Source: Favolaschia claudopus (taxonomy: Eukaryota; Basidiomycota; Agaricomycetes; Agaricales; Mycenaceae). Taken from it: 64,000 nucleotides of DNA. The position numbers were made by a program, and so were the translations under genes. The stretch spans positions 186,001 through 250,000 of the forward strand of contig JAWWNJ010000040.1 in the NCBI GenBank assembly GCA_037176885.1, given 5' to 3'. The notes beneath the pieces are model-generated. The model was given only the letters and a program-made list of their open reading frames with translations. It did no database searches and was not told the origin of the DNA. Shown here in pieces: positions 41,424-52,968 of the stretch (the first letter of the stretch is position 1; the number at the start of each line of letters is the position of its first letter).

Positions 41424-41502
41424 TTGGTGGACACATTGGGAACTCCGCTAAGCATTTATCCCTTTGACACACTTCGCCACTCACCTTCAACCATCCTTCA
41501 TC

Positions 41503-43860
41503 ATGACGAACAACAAGAAGAAGAACAAGAATAAGGGCCAGAAGGGAAAGCACGGCTCTGTTCAGAACACCCCGGACAATTCAGCAGATCACGCTGCTGA
41601 TAATCCTGTCGCTACATCCACGATTTTTCATCCAAACGAGAGTCCCGGACCACCGCAGGATCCTGTTCCGACTCAGTTCCCGTTTGATCCCGGTACACAT
41701 GGTTCACCCCCGCCGTCTCGTTCACCCTCGCTTCTATCGTCTCCCTCGAGACGTTCCCCTGCGGTGCCTAAATCGGGTGAAGATGAGAGCTTCGCAATCC
41801 CTGAGTTCACGGGATACGCTGGAGGCTACTCCCCTCGATCCGTTGACGAGCATGCACCGATTGTTCACAGACACCTGGAGCTTCCTAGCTTCCTTTCCCT
41901 CTCTACCATCATTCGCGAACACCCGGAATATGCTCCCCGTCATGCTCATGCTCTTGAGATTGGAGCCTTATCTTTTGCGAAACAGTTTCTCGAGGATCCA
42001 TCTAAACTCTCGGTTCAACATGCAGAGATTTTCGATGGAGCATTGCAGGCCTTGTTAGAAGCGCTCACTGAGGTTGAGTGCAACGAGTTGCGGAACAACG
42101 GAGGACAGGTCTATCGTCTTCGACGCGACACATTTTGGATGCTTTTGAAGCAGCTCGAAGATCTTCGAAAGTGCGCATCGGAAGCGTTTCAAGTTTGGGG
42201 CCAAAGCTTGCCTTCCATGCCAACCTGGGGGCGCTCGGAAGATCCTTTCGCTTGGTACGCAGCGAACGAATTCGAAATCCTGGGCATTTCATATCGAGTT
42301 GAGGTTGAAGCCTTTCTTGTGGCGTTGACTCAGTGCTTTGATTTTGGAATTAACGAAATTAGGGCCTTCAGCGAATCGGCTGAGAATAGCTTCCACCAGT
42401 ATCCAAGCCGTCAATCCTCGGTGAAAACCAGACGCTCGTTGCCGTCGGTGGAACGCTCCCCTACTTCATTCTCGCCTACGCCTCGTCTCCGCCGAATTTC
42501 ACCATTGCCTCCTCCGGTTCCAGCAAGTGGAAATGGCGAGAACGAGCGCGATTCGGAGATGGAAAACCTCGGACATATTGATGAGCCAGAAATCAAGGAA
42601 GAGGACAAGAGGGACACAAGAACTTCCAAAGGCAATTCTCGGCGCGCTACTGTTGAAGAGGTCTCGGATGAAGATGCTCCTCCGATTCGCAGACGCTCTG
42701 TACGCCGCACAAAGATGGAGGAGGTCCCCGAAGAATACGATCTTGGCTATGAGACAGCGGTTGAAGACGCAAAATTCATACCTGTCTCAATTCCAGATTC
42801 CGATTTGGTTTTTGGAAGAGCTCGCGCGACCCCGCCTACGCATTTTCACGCTGCGTTTGCGCCTATGCCCTTCGAGCTGAAACACAACACTACTCAGAAT
42901 TCGCCGGCATTGCGGGATACAACTCGTGATACACCCCCGCGTTTTACGAGCTTGGGAATTCAAGTGCCGGGGTATCCGCGTCGATCACAGAGCGTTTCGG
43001 CACCGCGAACCGCTACAATTCTTAGGCAGGAAGGTTCTAGTGACTCGGATGGCTCAGATTCGTCTGATTCTGACGACAGAGGCGACCGTCGGCGCGGCCA
43101 ACAGAGTTTCAACCGTGGGAACACTGGAAGGGGTCCGCCGAACAAGCCACCGCCGAGTCGTGCCGCCGCGGGCGATCCAGGTGACCCGGATGGTAGTTCG
43201 AGCGACTCCAGTGACGAGGATAGAAGAGATTCTCGCGCACGGCACTTGAAATCATCGAAGAAGGACAACAATAAATCAAAGGACGACAACAACGAAAGCC
43301 GATACTTTGACTTGCGGCTCAAAGACGCAGACATTCCAAAGTGGGATGGGGATCCGGACAAACTGCTGGATGGATTCAGGAAATCAATCTATTCGCAGAG
43401 GGGGGAGAACGCGCCTTCAAACAACTAGGTTTCATCGTTCCACGGGCATTAACTGGCCCTGCAAAGAGCTGGTACTTCAGTCTTGGCGAAAAATATCAGC
43501 AAGAAATTCGGCAAGACTGGGGAACTATGCGCAAAGGGATTGCGAATTTCTTCCTTACCAGCAAATGGCTTGAAAAGACTCGGGCCAAGGCACTGCGCGC
43601 GAAATTCCGAGAGCACGGATTTGCAAAGGAAAAACCCACCGATTATTTCATTCGCAAACGCGAATTGCTCAGTTCGGTCTACACGCTCAGCGACTCTGAT
43701 GTTATTTCTGAAGTCATGAACGGGGCTCCTCGCAATTGGTGCACCGTGCTTGTGTCGGAAAAATCCTGGATTGCTTATAGCGGGGTGGAAGTAGTTAAAA
43801 GGTGTTCGAAGACCCCAAGCCTCTGGGTCTCTTATAATGTACAGTTAAAACCTCATGATG
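41503..43860 (+). pseudogene. gag of the LTR element, with a one-base frameshift
   Basis: The ATG at 41503 starts MTNNKKKNKNKGQKGKHGS. A long disordered Ser/Pro/Asp-rich region follows (about residues 30-120 and 300-590; SSDSDGSDSSDSDDRGDRRR). A helical part lies in between (LSTIIREHPEYAPRHAHALE). At about 43365 the frame slips: KLLD is followed by G instead of W, and the stop at 43426-43428 results. The other frame continues with IQEINLFAEGGERAFKQLGF, GPAKSWYFSLGEKYQQEI, MRKGIANFFLTSKWL and YFIRKRELLSSVYTLSDSDV, a typical gypsy capsid (retrotrans_gag). One missing T in TGG explains the shift. A zinc knuckle is absent. Confidence 0.8.
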
Positions 43861-44806
43861 GCCTCTAAGACACTCGGGTGACCTCTAAGCCACTTTAATC
43901 CATTACGCGATTGGAGCCTTCCAGCTCCTTAGAATCCGCTAAAATCGACCAGAATCCCCCGGCATACTCAATAGCCATCCTGTATCTATACCAGTACTAC
44001 AACACACGTAGGGAGACATAGACGAGACAATTTTATTTCAAAAGTGGAGAATAATGACACAATACTATTTCCCGCTAGCCGCTGGGGGAACTACGAGAGT
44101 ATGCGGCAAGTGGTCAAGGAGAAAAGCCAGCTCGAGACCAGCTCGTCTGGGACGACCCCGCTTGAAATGACTACGCTTGCGGCGCCGGTTGACGCTGAGA
44201 ATGGTCAAGATGAGCGCAGTCACGGTGAAAGTGAAAGAGGAAACATACCGATCGTCGTCGTCGTAATTGTGAACAACCGGGAAGAGGCTGCGTAGTCATA
44301 ATCGACGCACCTTTCATCGTATTCTCGCTCATTTTCCCATACAAATTGCTCCTAGCTCACTTCAGTGGTCAGTGCCAGTGTGAAGTCGATCCATGCTGTT
44401 GACGTACCGGTAACCGCCGTTCCTAAATCCAGCCCAGGCCGCGCATCCAGCTTGCCCGAAATCCTCCTCAGTGCCTAGCCAATGCAGCTGTCGTCGTTGT
44501 CGTCGCCACTGAAACGTCAGTCGCAGTATTCAAGATCCGGTAGGGGTGTTTGGCAGGAGAGGGGAGGGGGGGCAACGGCGGCGGCGGCGGCGGCGGCAGC
44601 GACGGGGACAGTGAGGGCGACGGCGATGACAAGATGCATTGTTGAGGTGGTGGTGGTGGGAGGAGACAAGAGACGAGGGAGGCGTCCGCGTTGTGTGTGC
44701 TGCGGATGTGGAGCACTGTCGTCATTGCTCGGCATCTCGGCATACTGACTTAGACGTTTTTCACGGTTTTCTGCCCAGCACGGCGGGGCAATTTTATGTC
44801 ACAATA
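43861..44806. other. Non-coding filler of the LTR element
   Basis: Non-coding. It includes a (cgg)n-like run at about 44576-44600 and a (ggt)n run at about 44647. The pol region expected here is absent. Confidence 0.5.
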
Positions 44807-45202
44807 GAGCTTATTAGCAACCGGTGAAAAACGAAATTTCACGCACAAGAACGTCGTTCAAAAACCACAAGTGGAGCAGCACTTTTTCACCGTTCCAAGA
44901 AAGGAAACAACGTGCCGATTCGTGCCGCATCGCTTGAGTTGCCTTTCTGAGCGACTTCCACGCTCACTGCTCTACTCACCGTCCTGCGAGCCTCTTGGAA
45001 CGACGAGCAACAAGCTCTACCTTTCGCGGAAGCATCCTATGTACTTTGTCATGATCGCCACTGGAGCGGGGAACGGCCGTGCGCCTGACCGCATCTCTCG
45101 ATGACGTCTTCGAGGTTTTGCATGTTTGGAGCCTCCGTTTTTCACTGATCTCGCTTAGTTTTTCATCGGATATTTTGAAAAGCACCGGCTGCTAATAAGC
45201 TC
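44807..45202. mobile_element. 396-bp TA-flanked MITE inside the LTR element
   Basis: The ends read gagcttattagcaRccggtg inverted, with TA at 44805-44806 and 45203-45204. Since the LTRs look identical, this MITE was probably already in the master copy when the element last transposed. Confidence 0.75.
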
Positions 45203-45594
45203 TAATACATGAATTTACACGGATGCGAGCATGTACTGATGTTTTCACAGTGTTATTGACTCGCTCAAAATTGCCCTGACACCTCTAATCCCCTTAAGAC
45301 ACTGCTTGGCTCATAAGGGCTTCGAACCAGCTTAGGGTGGATTATAACCCACCCCGCCAGCAGTTCTAAGCCATCCTAAGGCTTAGGAAGGTCCTAATCA
45401 GTTGGAAGCCCTTCGAAGCAATCCGCCATTTTTCCGACATGACACACAGAAATACAAGAAAGTTGTCGAGTTTCACGCCGCGCTCGCATTCCACGAAGAT
45501 ACACTGTTGGAATTAGCGCTGGACTGGATGGAAACGGAAGTTGAACATACTGTTGTTAAGTTCTGATCCTCACAGCCGTAGACTGGGGGGGCTA

Positions 45595-46015
45595 TGTCAT
45601 GGATCACAGACGTCTTGGTGCACGTACGTCTCGGCTCCAAGTCTACGATCGTGAGTCTTGAACATTGTTCCTATGTCTATCTTTTATCCCTTTACTCTAC
45701 ATTCCATTCTCTCTCATCATTCCTATCCTGAGACCCTACCTAATTTCCTATGTCATTCATCCCTGTCTCAGAGACTCCCTACCATGTATAAGAAGTCGTA
45801 GATACTTCAGTTGAATATCATCTTACATTCAACCCACTTTTGTGTGCAAACACTTCTATTCAACAATCTATTCTCAAGTAACTAGTAAAGCTTGACGCTA
45901 CTAGTCTACTTCTCTGCTGGAGAAATACAGTAAAGCAGAACGCTACTGTATTTTGGCATCACCCTTCGCTTGCGGATTTCCACGAAGAACTCGCGGATTG
46001 ACCGTATTCGTAACA
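45595..46015 (+). repeat. 3' LTR
   Basis: Same start and end as the 5' LTR, 421 bp. It lies 49 bp upstream of the ATG of the next gene and may influence its transcription. Confidence 0.95.
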
Positions 46016-46064
46016 CAATCTCCGCTCTGATTGATTTGATTTGAGCTCATCCTCTGCAACCTCC

Positions 46065-46872
46065 ATGTCCGACGACTCGTTCTTCCCGTCTTCTCCGTCG
46101 ACCGTATACAGCATGGGATTAGACTGGGAGCAGTCACAACATAAACAGGAAGCCTGGGATGCTCGGCAAGCTGATTTAACATCACAAGAACGCGAAGAAG
46201 AGGCTGAGGAACGTCGCCGCAAACGCGTCAAATTTGGGGATGAAGCTCTCCAAGCAGGAGATTTCCCTCTCATTCATTCGCGCAAACATTCCTCGAAGCA
46301 TGCTTCAAAATTGAAATGCCTCAGCCCTCCGCGAACACCCCGAGCCTCAGCCGCGCAGTCCAGGGAGAGAACCTCCGTGCTCAACTATCTGTATTCTTCC
46401 AGCTCAACATTCTCAGTAATTATCTACCTTTCGGGCTTTCCGACTCGCAGTCAACTTCGCAGGAAGCTGTCGAGGCTCTCATCGACGCGCAACACCAAGC
46501 GTGCACGCCGCCGCGTTCCAGATATGACTTTACCTCTCAAGTTGTTCTGGGTGAGCTGGATTATCGACGGCAGCCACCCGTATATGGTACGTCAGCTTTT
46601 CTCTGAGCTGGAGTAGCAATCACTCACCTAAATATGAAGACGACGACGACCTCTCTCAAGAGCCGGACCTGGACGCAGAACTCCGCGCGCAGCTCTTGCA
46701 AGCTGAAGACGAACGCGATGCCGCCCTCGCTCAGCTGCGGGACGCTGAAATGGCACGCGCTGAGACTGTCGCCGCCAAGATTCGGGCAGAGGAAGAGGTA
46801 GCGCGCTGGAAATGCGCTGTTAAAACTGCTGCACCACTCATCTCGTCACTTAGTCCTTGTATTGACACGTAA
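46065..46872 (+). CDS. Hypothetical nuclear-type protein with C-terminal coiled coil
   Basis: The ATG at 46065 starts MSDDSFFPSSPSTVYSMGLD. Next is a charged helix with a basic cluster (REEEAEERRRKRVKFGDEAL) that could be a nuclear signal. A second block in another frame (from about 46316) reads ENLRAQLSVFFQLNILSNYL and SQEAVEALIDAQHQACTPP. A GTACGT...AAG intron (about 46588-46640) then joins to DDDDLSQEPDLDAELRAQLL and a coiled coil ending SLSPCIDT, stop 46870-46872. How the first two blocks join is unclear: I see no GT-AG intron, so a one-base defect is possible. The LTR retrotransposon sits 49 bp upstream and separates the gene from its former promoter. No family recognised. Confidence 0.5.
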
Positions 46873-46949
46873 AAATCCATTTATTTCTATGAACATTATT
46901 GAAGGGTGAACTATCTACTGGAGAAATACTACTATGAACAAGTACAAGT

Positions 46950-48930
46950 GATTACGAAGGAGGTAAATGATTATGGGATGAATGGGCAGAGTCAATGTGC
47001 AAATTAAAAAATCATAGTACGGATAATTTTGATGCAGCGGCTCGACGGTCAACGGCGGCATCGTGAATAATTGTTGAGCGAGTAATGGATTAAGCTGGCC
47101 AGGGAATTGGTTGGGAGCCGCGAACGAGGGAGGTGGCGTGAACGAGGGAGGTGGCTGGTATGTAAATGTGGCGTTGTCAAGATAAGGGTACGATGGGATG
47201 TTCGGTGGGGGCATTGAGATGTGGGCGGTGGTGGGGCGGGACCAAGTTGGGAGGTGGAAGGTTCGGGAGCAACGGGACGACGTCCACGCGTAGCACGAGC
47301 GAAAAGCCCACAGTATTTGCGGCTCTCGCGCTCCGTAGGGTGATCGTCGAAATATTTGGTAATCCGTTCTATGAGCCTGGGTTTGGTGCCAGTTTCGTCC
47401 AGCTTGAGTGAGAAGGCGATGTCGATAAGGTCATCCTTGTTTTTGGCGGAGAGGAGATCCGTGTAGGGAGTGTCCGGGTCTCTGTTCCGCCGATTCTCGT
47501 CCCTCTGGTTCTCCTTCTCTTTACGACGCCGTGCCGAATCTACCTTCTTCTGATCCTTCTTAGCTTTCTCTGCCTCCTTCTCCGCCGCCAACCGTTTGCC
47601 CTCCGCTGATGTCAGGACCCGCGCCTCTACATTTAACTTCCGCTTCTTGCTCGCCCTCCCGTCCCGCTCATTCAGCTTCCTTCGTGAATGCCAGCTCAGC
47701 CCCAGCCATGCCGACCTGTGCTTTTAATGACTGGACTTCAGTTTCGAGGGCTTCGATCCGCGCGAAGAGTACTGGGTCATAAGTAATAGAAGTGCCGATG
47801 AGGTACGACGGATCAAGCAGCGGGAGAGGGTAAAGTGGACGCTGCAGGTGAGGACGAGGGAGCAAGAGGTGGAGCAGAGGACGGGGAAGATGATGACGAT
47901 GACGAAACAGCAGGTGGAGGTGCGGAAGAAGCTTCATCACCGTCAATTTCGCTGTCGGAGTCCGAACCTGAATCCGAATCAGAGTCGCTGTCGGACTCTC
48001 AGTCCGACATACAGTATCATCTGCTTCGTTGACAGGACGAGGGGGCAGGATTGGGGGCAGAGGTTGAGTGGCGGAAAATTCGGGAGCGGGACCAGCCTCC
48101 GTAGAGTACGGGATGCTCGGAGCGTAGTCCTCAGCGGTAAATATGTTGCGGTTGATTGGCCAGAGCCCGCTTTCCTTGAAGGCTGAGATGATGATCGCTG
48201 GGCGAAAAGATTCGTCCCGCACCGACATAGATTGCTTGACAAAATATCCTCCTTGCGCATTTCCGACCCGTGGAGCAGGCAAATGTCGTCGCAGTGCTCG
48301 ATCCACCGGCGTGAAAACGGACCAAAGACCCCGACATCAAGAGGCTGAAGCTTGTGGGTGGTGTGAGGGGGGAGGAGGAGAATGATAATATTATGTCTCT
48401 CTGCGAGGTCGATAAGCTGTATTGTCTCGTGCGAACCATGTCCGTCGAGAACCAGTAGGATGGGTTGCCCCGATGTGTTGCGCGCGGTGACTTGTGGGAT
48501 GAATGAGAGTAGAAACCATCTGCTCCCGATGAAATCGTCAGTCCAGCCGTTAGGAGACGTTGCAATACTGAATGTAGTCATGAGGATATTGAATAATAGA
48601 GAGAGCAAAGGAACGTACACAATATCAGGGTCCACTTCATACCACTCTGGACCCAGAGAAGACGAGGCCAGGCTTGAGCTTGGTGCCATCTGCACATACT
48701 GCCTCAATGATGGTGATTAGCTCCAGGTTTCCGCTCCCGTGCTTGTACTTGGCGCGTTGTTTGCGCGAGTACAGGTACTTGCGCCGGGTTGCCTTCTTCC
48801 CACCACCACGCTGTGCCCCCTTCTCATCCATATTCTCGATGGGAATGCCATGTTTCTCCACGAGCTCGGCGAGTTTGTCAAAATATCGGCCAACAACGGG
48901 GGGTTATATTTATACTCGCGTGGTCCAAGT
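46950..48930 (-). pseudogene. pogo-like DDE transposase with C-terminal SAP domain, broken
   Basis: On the minus strand: YKYNPPLLADI, a frame slip at a T run, FDKLAELVEKHGIPIENMDE, KGAQRGGGKKATRRKYLYSR, NLELITIIEAVCADGTKLKP. Another shift near the exon end gives GPEWYEVDPDI and an intron. Then IATSPNGWTDDFI, the catalytic ILLVLDGHGSHET, and IILLLPPHTTHKLQPLDVGV. A third shift gives MSVRDESFRPAIIISAFKES and NIFTAEDYAPSIP. A long tail follows, with a coiled coil (RIEALETEVQSLKAQV), a basic helix, and a SAP-like segment (DLLSAKNKDDLIDIAFSLKL, then KPRLIERITKYFDDHP). The N-terminal HTH is missing. SAP domains bind AT-rich DNA, so the tail may target chromatin; that is inference. Confidence 0.78.
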
Positions 48931-49075
48931 ACCTGAACAACAAAGTTACGGAAAACGAATAGATAGTTACTGCAGAGGTGGCTATCTCCACATATCAGAG
49001 GTCGCCTGAACGCTGCACATATCGTCCTCACCGTCAGCATGCGCCCACCGGCATTCTGCTTACTCAGCGACAACT

Positions 49076-49586
49076 GTTGTGATCATCCCGACCGACACTC
49101 CTATCGCGGATGTCGAGTCCAAAGCCAATCTTTCCAACCCGCAAAACAAGGTGCTTCAAGGATATTCCCTGAGAGAAATGAGCACCCAAGAGCCTGAGAC
49201 TCTGCACCTGAGTGGCATACTGTTCGATCCGATTCTTTGAATGCCTTTATCATGTCTTTGTTGAGCGCAAAGAACAGCCGTAGCCGGCTCGAAGGAAGGA
49301 AAGAGCAGGAGACGCGAAGGACCGGCGAGGCACTCGAGATGGATGGAATCCGGGAAAAAGCACGTATATATCACGTAATATACATACGGCTATCAAGTAC
49401 AGATGATGCGAACTACACAAACTTCAACACTCTTCCGTAATGAATCCACTGAGTACAATGCTCAATGGAAGGTCCTGCGCACTTCTGAGCCAGATGCGAG
49501 TGAGTCTGACATGGTTGTTGGCCAATTCGAGGTATTTGGAAGGATTTGCAGAGATAGCGAGCGTCCCCGGAAAGGGAAGCCGTGAA
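49076..49586. other. Gene-free stretch
   Basis: No coding block supported on either strand. Confidence 0.4.
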
Positions 49587-51010
49587 TCATGTTCCAGAAA
49601 GCTCAACGACATCATTGAGTACTTGTTTTAAGGACATGTAAGCCCTAGATGAGTTCCGTCTCTTTTTGAGCTCCCCTTCGACATTTTCGATGAGCAATTT
49701 CTTCCGTTGCCCCAGGTCAATTCTCAATGCAGTCTGTAGAACATAGTCTGGGGAACGTGCATCAACTACAATGAAAGTAGTTGGATTAGGACTCACTCGC
49801 GTATTGATCTCGCATCATGCACCGAATTGAGTTGGAATCCAGTATTTCGTCGATCAACGCGCGGCTCGCATCCGAGTTATAGTATAGTAATGCCTTTTCG
49901 CAAATATGTGAAGCGAATTTGTGTTTCGCCATAATCAAAAAACGACCACGAAGCTGTGCAACCACACACTCCTCCTCTGGGTAGCCCTCTTCGAGAATCT
50001 ACTGAACGGTATAGCTCTGATCGAGGATATGAACCAGCAAACAGACATCCCAGGCTAACTCACCCCAAACTGAGTCAGGAACAGTTCTCGCAAATGGCCC
50101 CTGTTCAGAACCTCTTCAATCAATGGGCTTCTCTGCCTGTTCGGCAGGTTTTCAAAACAGCATTGCAAAACTCGGGACCCGAAGGGATGCGATGCCAATC
50201 TAAGTGCCTCCGTGGTAAAGATAGACGCAAAACTAAGGGCCTCCGGGGCTAGATTCCTGAGCAGGCTTTGAATTACCTACAAGGATACTTAAAACCGCAT
50301 CCGCCAAATGGAAAAGAACAATCATTACCTCATGGCCAATAGGATGCTTTACGCATGCCATGATGTGGGGCTTGAGATGCGTAATTATCCAGCTGAAGAG
50401 CCGCATGCAACAGCCTGGCGCGGAATATCAGTGTTGCGTAAGACTAATTGCTGACGGGTACCTTGCGAACGACAAAAGAGGCATAGCTGTGGCATGCAAG
50501 CTGAAACACGTGTTTCTCCATGATCCCCAGCATTGCATCTGTTTGGTCTTGGGTCCCGTACTCGAACAACTTTTGGATGACCTTGCGAGATGTTACTGAG
50601 ACTAGGGAGCGCGGGTTAGATGCAAACAAACATGGTTGCCATAGATGTCTTGGATCAACTGCAAGGTACTATAAGGAGCAATTTCCTGGAAGACGCCTTT
50701 AAGCTCCTCAAGAGAAGCCGTCTCCATTTGGGTCTGAATGAATCTCGAGCCAATTCTGTCGCCAGTGAACTCAGTTATGTGACCGGCTATATCCTGAAAA
50801 TATGCTTAAAGAATACGAGAAGCCCAGTGAGACTTACCCTGAGTTTCCAGTTTGCATCTTCCTCATCGTTAGAAATGAGCTCAAAGTGTCGCTGCGGAGG
50901 GATGCTGTCCCACGCGTTTCTGGAAGAGAGTCCAACATGTGAGGCGGGTGAGTCACAGGCTGAGTTGTGTCAAGGTTATGTTGATAGGAGTACGAATGGG
51001 CCTGAGTGTG
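49587..51010 (-). pseudogene. Pumilio/PUF RNA-binding protein pseudogene
   Basis: Consecutive Puf repeats read on the minus strand: DIAGHITEFTGDRIGSRFIQ, GVFQEIAPYSTLQLIQDIYG, NHV, frame breaks, then KVIQKLFEYGTQDQTDAMLG, MEKHVFQLACHSYASFVVRK, KPHIMACVKHPIGHEV. A badly decayed stretch follows (50000-50300), then VVAQLRGRFLIMAKHKFASH, ICEKALLYYNSDASRALIDE, CMMRDQYA, an intron (GTGAGT donor), DYVLQTALRIDLGQRKKLL and stop near 49587. At least six of the usual eight repeats can be seen. Stops lie in between, so it is dead. PUF proteins bind 3' UTRs via one residue triad per repeat; I cannot assign specificity. Confidence 0.75.
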
Positions 51011-51073
51011 GCTACAAGCGTGGCAGCATAGGTGTATCCAATAGTATGTATGACTTACTTACAGTCGTTCCTA

Positions 51074-51160
51074 AAAAGGATGAGATTAACGGCATTTTTT
51101 TTCGGACCGGTTCCGAAAACGGATCCATCCTAATTCGGTTGTTTGGCGTATAAACAACGC
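51074..51160 (+). repeat. Left TIR of the 3.3-kb transposon (87 bp)
   Basis: Starts aaaaggatgagattaacggc, contains T8 and cggaccggttccg, and ends gtataaacaacgc. The ORF1 ATG lies only 22 bp beyond it, so promoter elements of ORF1 must lie largely within the TIR. Confidence 0.93.
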
Positions 51161-51182
51161 GCCCCTCCTTCCCGTAACCACC

Positions 51183-52968
51183 ATGACCCCGAAACAAAGG
51201 CGCCCGGCCGCTGGCAAGGCTAAGAAGAAGAATCCGGAAGTCGAACGCGTACAGCAGGACATTGAAGACATGGTCAACGGCCTACCCCCCGACAGTGCGT
51301 GTCTCGGCAGTTCGCTGTCGCCTTCCACTTGAGCTGATCAGTCGACGCGCAGTGCAGCGTCGGTGGTTCCGTTATAAACCTGAATCATCTGGTTCCAAGG
51401 ATGCCGACAACTACTCTCCTCTTCCTTCCCCGCAAAAGGCTTCCACATCCAATTCCTCCGCGTCTTCCACTCTTGTGAAAAAAGAAACGATCGATCTCTC
51501 CCTTGACTCTGATTCGGATTCCGAAACCACCCTCGTGCAGCCGTCTAGAAAGACAAAGAAGCGCAAGAAGTCGCAGTCTGTTGACGATACTCCCGACACC
51601 GACGACAGTTCTGCTGTGAAGATGTCTTTTTACCTCTATGTCCAGGCTCCCCCACCTCCCGTTCTTGTGGTCCGAAAATCCAGCGCCAAACCACACCCCC
51701 CTAAAACCACAGATCTTGGTCCTTTTGTCTTCAACTCTTCCATTCTTTTCTCCGAGCTTCTCAGCATCATCGCAACGGGATGTCAAACCAATGTGGAGAA
51801 TTTTCGCGTCGACACGTTGCAGTGGAAGTTTGACAGACCAGCCAACTCACCCCGCAAATCCCTTTCCAATCTCGTTGCTTTCGAAGTAATGATCAAATCT
51901 CTCAAGGACCGTCACAAGGATTACGTCTTTAGTGTTTTCATGCTTCCGCCCGCCCCGGTGAAGCGCGAACTAGTATGTATCCAGTTCTGTTCTCCATGCA
52001 CCGCTCTCAAAAGTTATCAAGCCCTGGTTGAATGACGACGACGGTACTCGTCAAGGACCCATCGACTTTGAGTATACAGCGGAAGAACTCGCTTTACCGT
52101 CTGGGTCTGCTACGTCGATTAGAGACCAAATTGTGAGTTTCTTCATGTTCAAAATTTGAAAGATCGATGTCTCATTCCGTTGAATAGGCAAGCATTGATG
52201 AATCGTCCAAGACGCAGCTAAACGAGCTTCTCAACGAGTATCCTATCGATAACAACCCTTCATTCCCCGGCAAGCGCATCTTCCACAACGAGACAGGGTA
52301 CTTCAACCTTGACGATATCAAATTGCGTGTATGGGCTGCTGCCAAGGTACGTCTTTGCTTGCTGAGATAATTGTGCAATGCCTGATACCTCCCAGGCTCG
52401 CGGCACCGCAACTATTGATCGCCCTCCGAACTCTCGACATTTTCATAAAGATCAGACCATCCAACTTCCTCGCACTGCTGCTCCGTCTGCTGCTGTTGTT
52501 CCTCTTGCTACCCCAGCCCCGTCCTCCACTGGCGATCTCTTTTCTGCAGTCCTTTCGAATCCCCTCCTACTCCAAGCTTTGTTCGCTCAACAGATGTCAC
52601 ATTTTCCCTCGTACCCTCCTCACCCTGGCTTCCCCCCACCCGGAATGCAGCCACTCGCACCGGCTAACCCACCTCTTCCTGCCGCTCCAACTGCTTCTGC
52701 AGCTTCGAATCCTATACCCGATGTCAAGCTTCCGCGCGACATCACTCTAGATGAATACTGCGAGCGATACAAGCTTGCCGCCGACATTCGCCAAGTGTTG
52801 GAGGAGCTGGGATACATCCCTGGTGACGATGGATTACTGGAGCTCGACGATGAGGCGTGGCGAAGTGCAAAAGTTCCCCCGCTTATGAAAGGAAGGCTTA
52901 TTCGTCAGCATCGTGCTTTCCTCAAAGATGTGTCGAACGGATTGTGGGACGGGGAGGCGCCGCTCTGA
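51183..52968 (+). CDS. Transposon ORF1, 529-aa protein of unknown function
   Basis: Five exons (51183-51298, 51342-51972, 52022-52132, 52188-52346, 52396-52968) join without stops; introns are 43, 49, 55 and 49 nt. It begins with a basic segment (MTPKQRRPAAGKAKKKNPEV) and a helix (VQQDIEDMVNGLPPD). A Ser/Asp-rich region with a KKRKKS nuclear-type patch follows. A globular middle part (about residues 130-235; YLYVQAPPPPVLVVRKS, FNSSILFSELLSIIATGC, VAFEVMIKSLKDRHKDYVF) looks alpha/beta. Next is a Pro/Ala-rich linker, and the C-terminus is a compact helical domain (LPRDITLDEYCERYKLAADI, LEELGYIPGDDGLLELDDEA, LIRQHRAFLKDV) reminiscent of SAM domains. No nuclease or HTH seen. Being in the element with an intact transposase, it probably aids transposition, targeting or regulation; that is inference. 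Confidence 0.82.

Larger units (their letters stand above)
41003..46015 (+). mobile_element. Non-autonomous LTR retrotransposon (gag only), 5,013 bp
   Basis: Two 421-bp LTRs (TG...CA) that look identical flank a 4.2-kb interior, with the perfect 5-bp duplication CAATC at 40998-41002 and 46016-46020. A possible primer-binding site (ttggtggacacattggg) directly follows the 5' LTR. A G7 purine tract lies just before the 3' LTR. The interior has a Ty3/gypsy-like gag but no protease, RT or integrase. Confidence 0.95.

Noticed and set aside
44468..44748. Open frames over the (cgg)n and (ggt)n runs
   Set aside because: Low-complexity translation of simple repeats on both strands.
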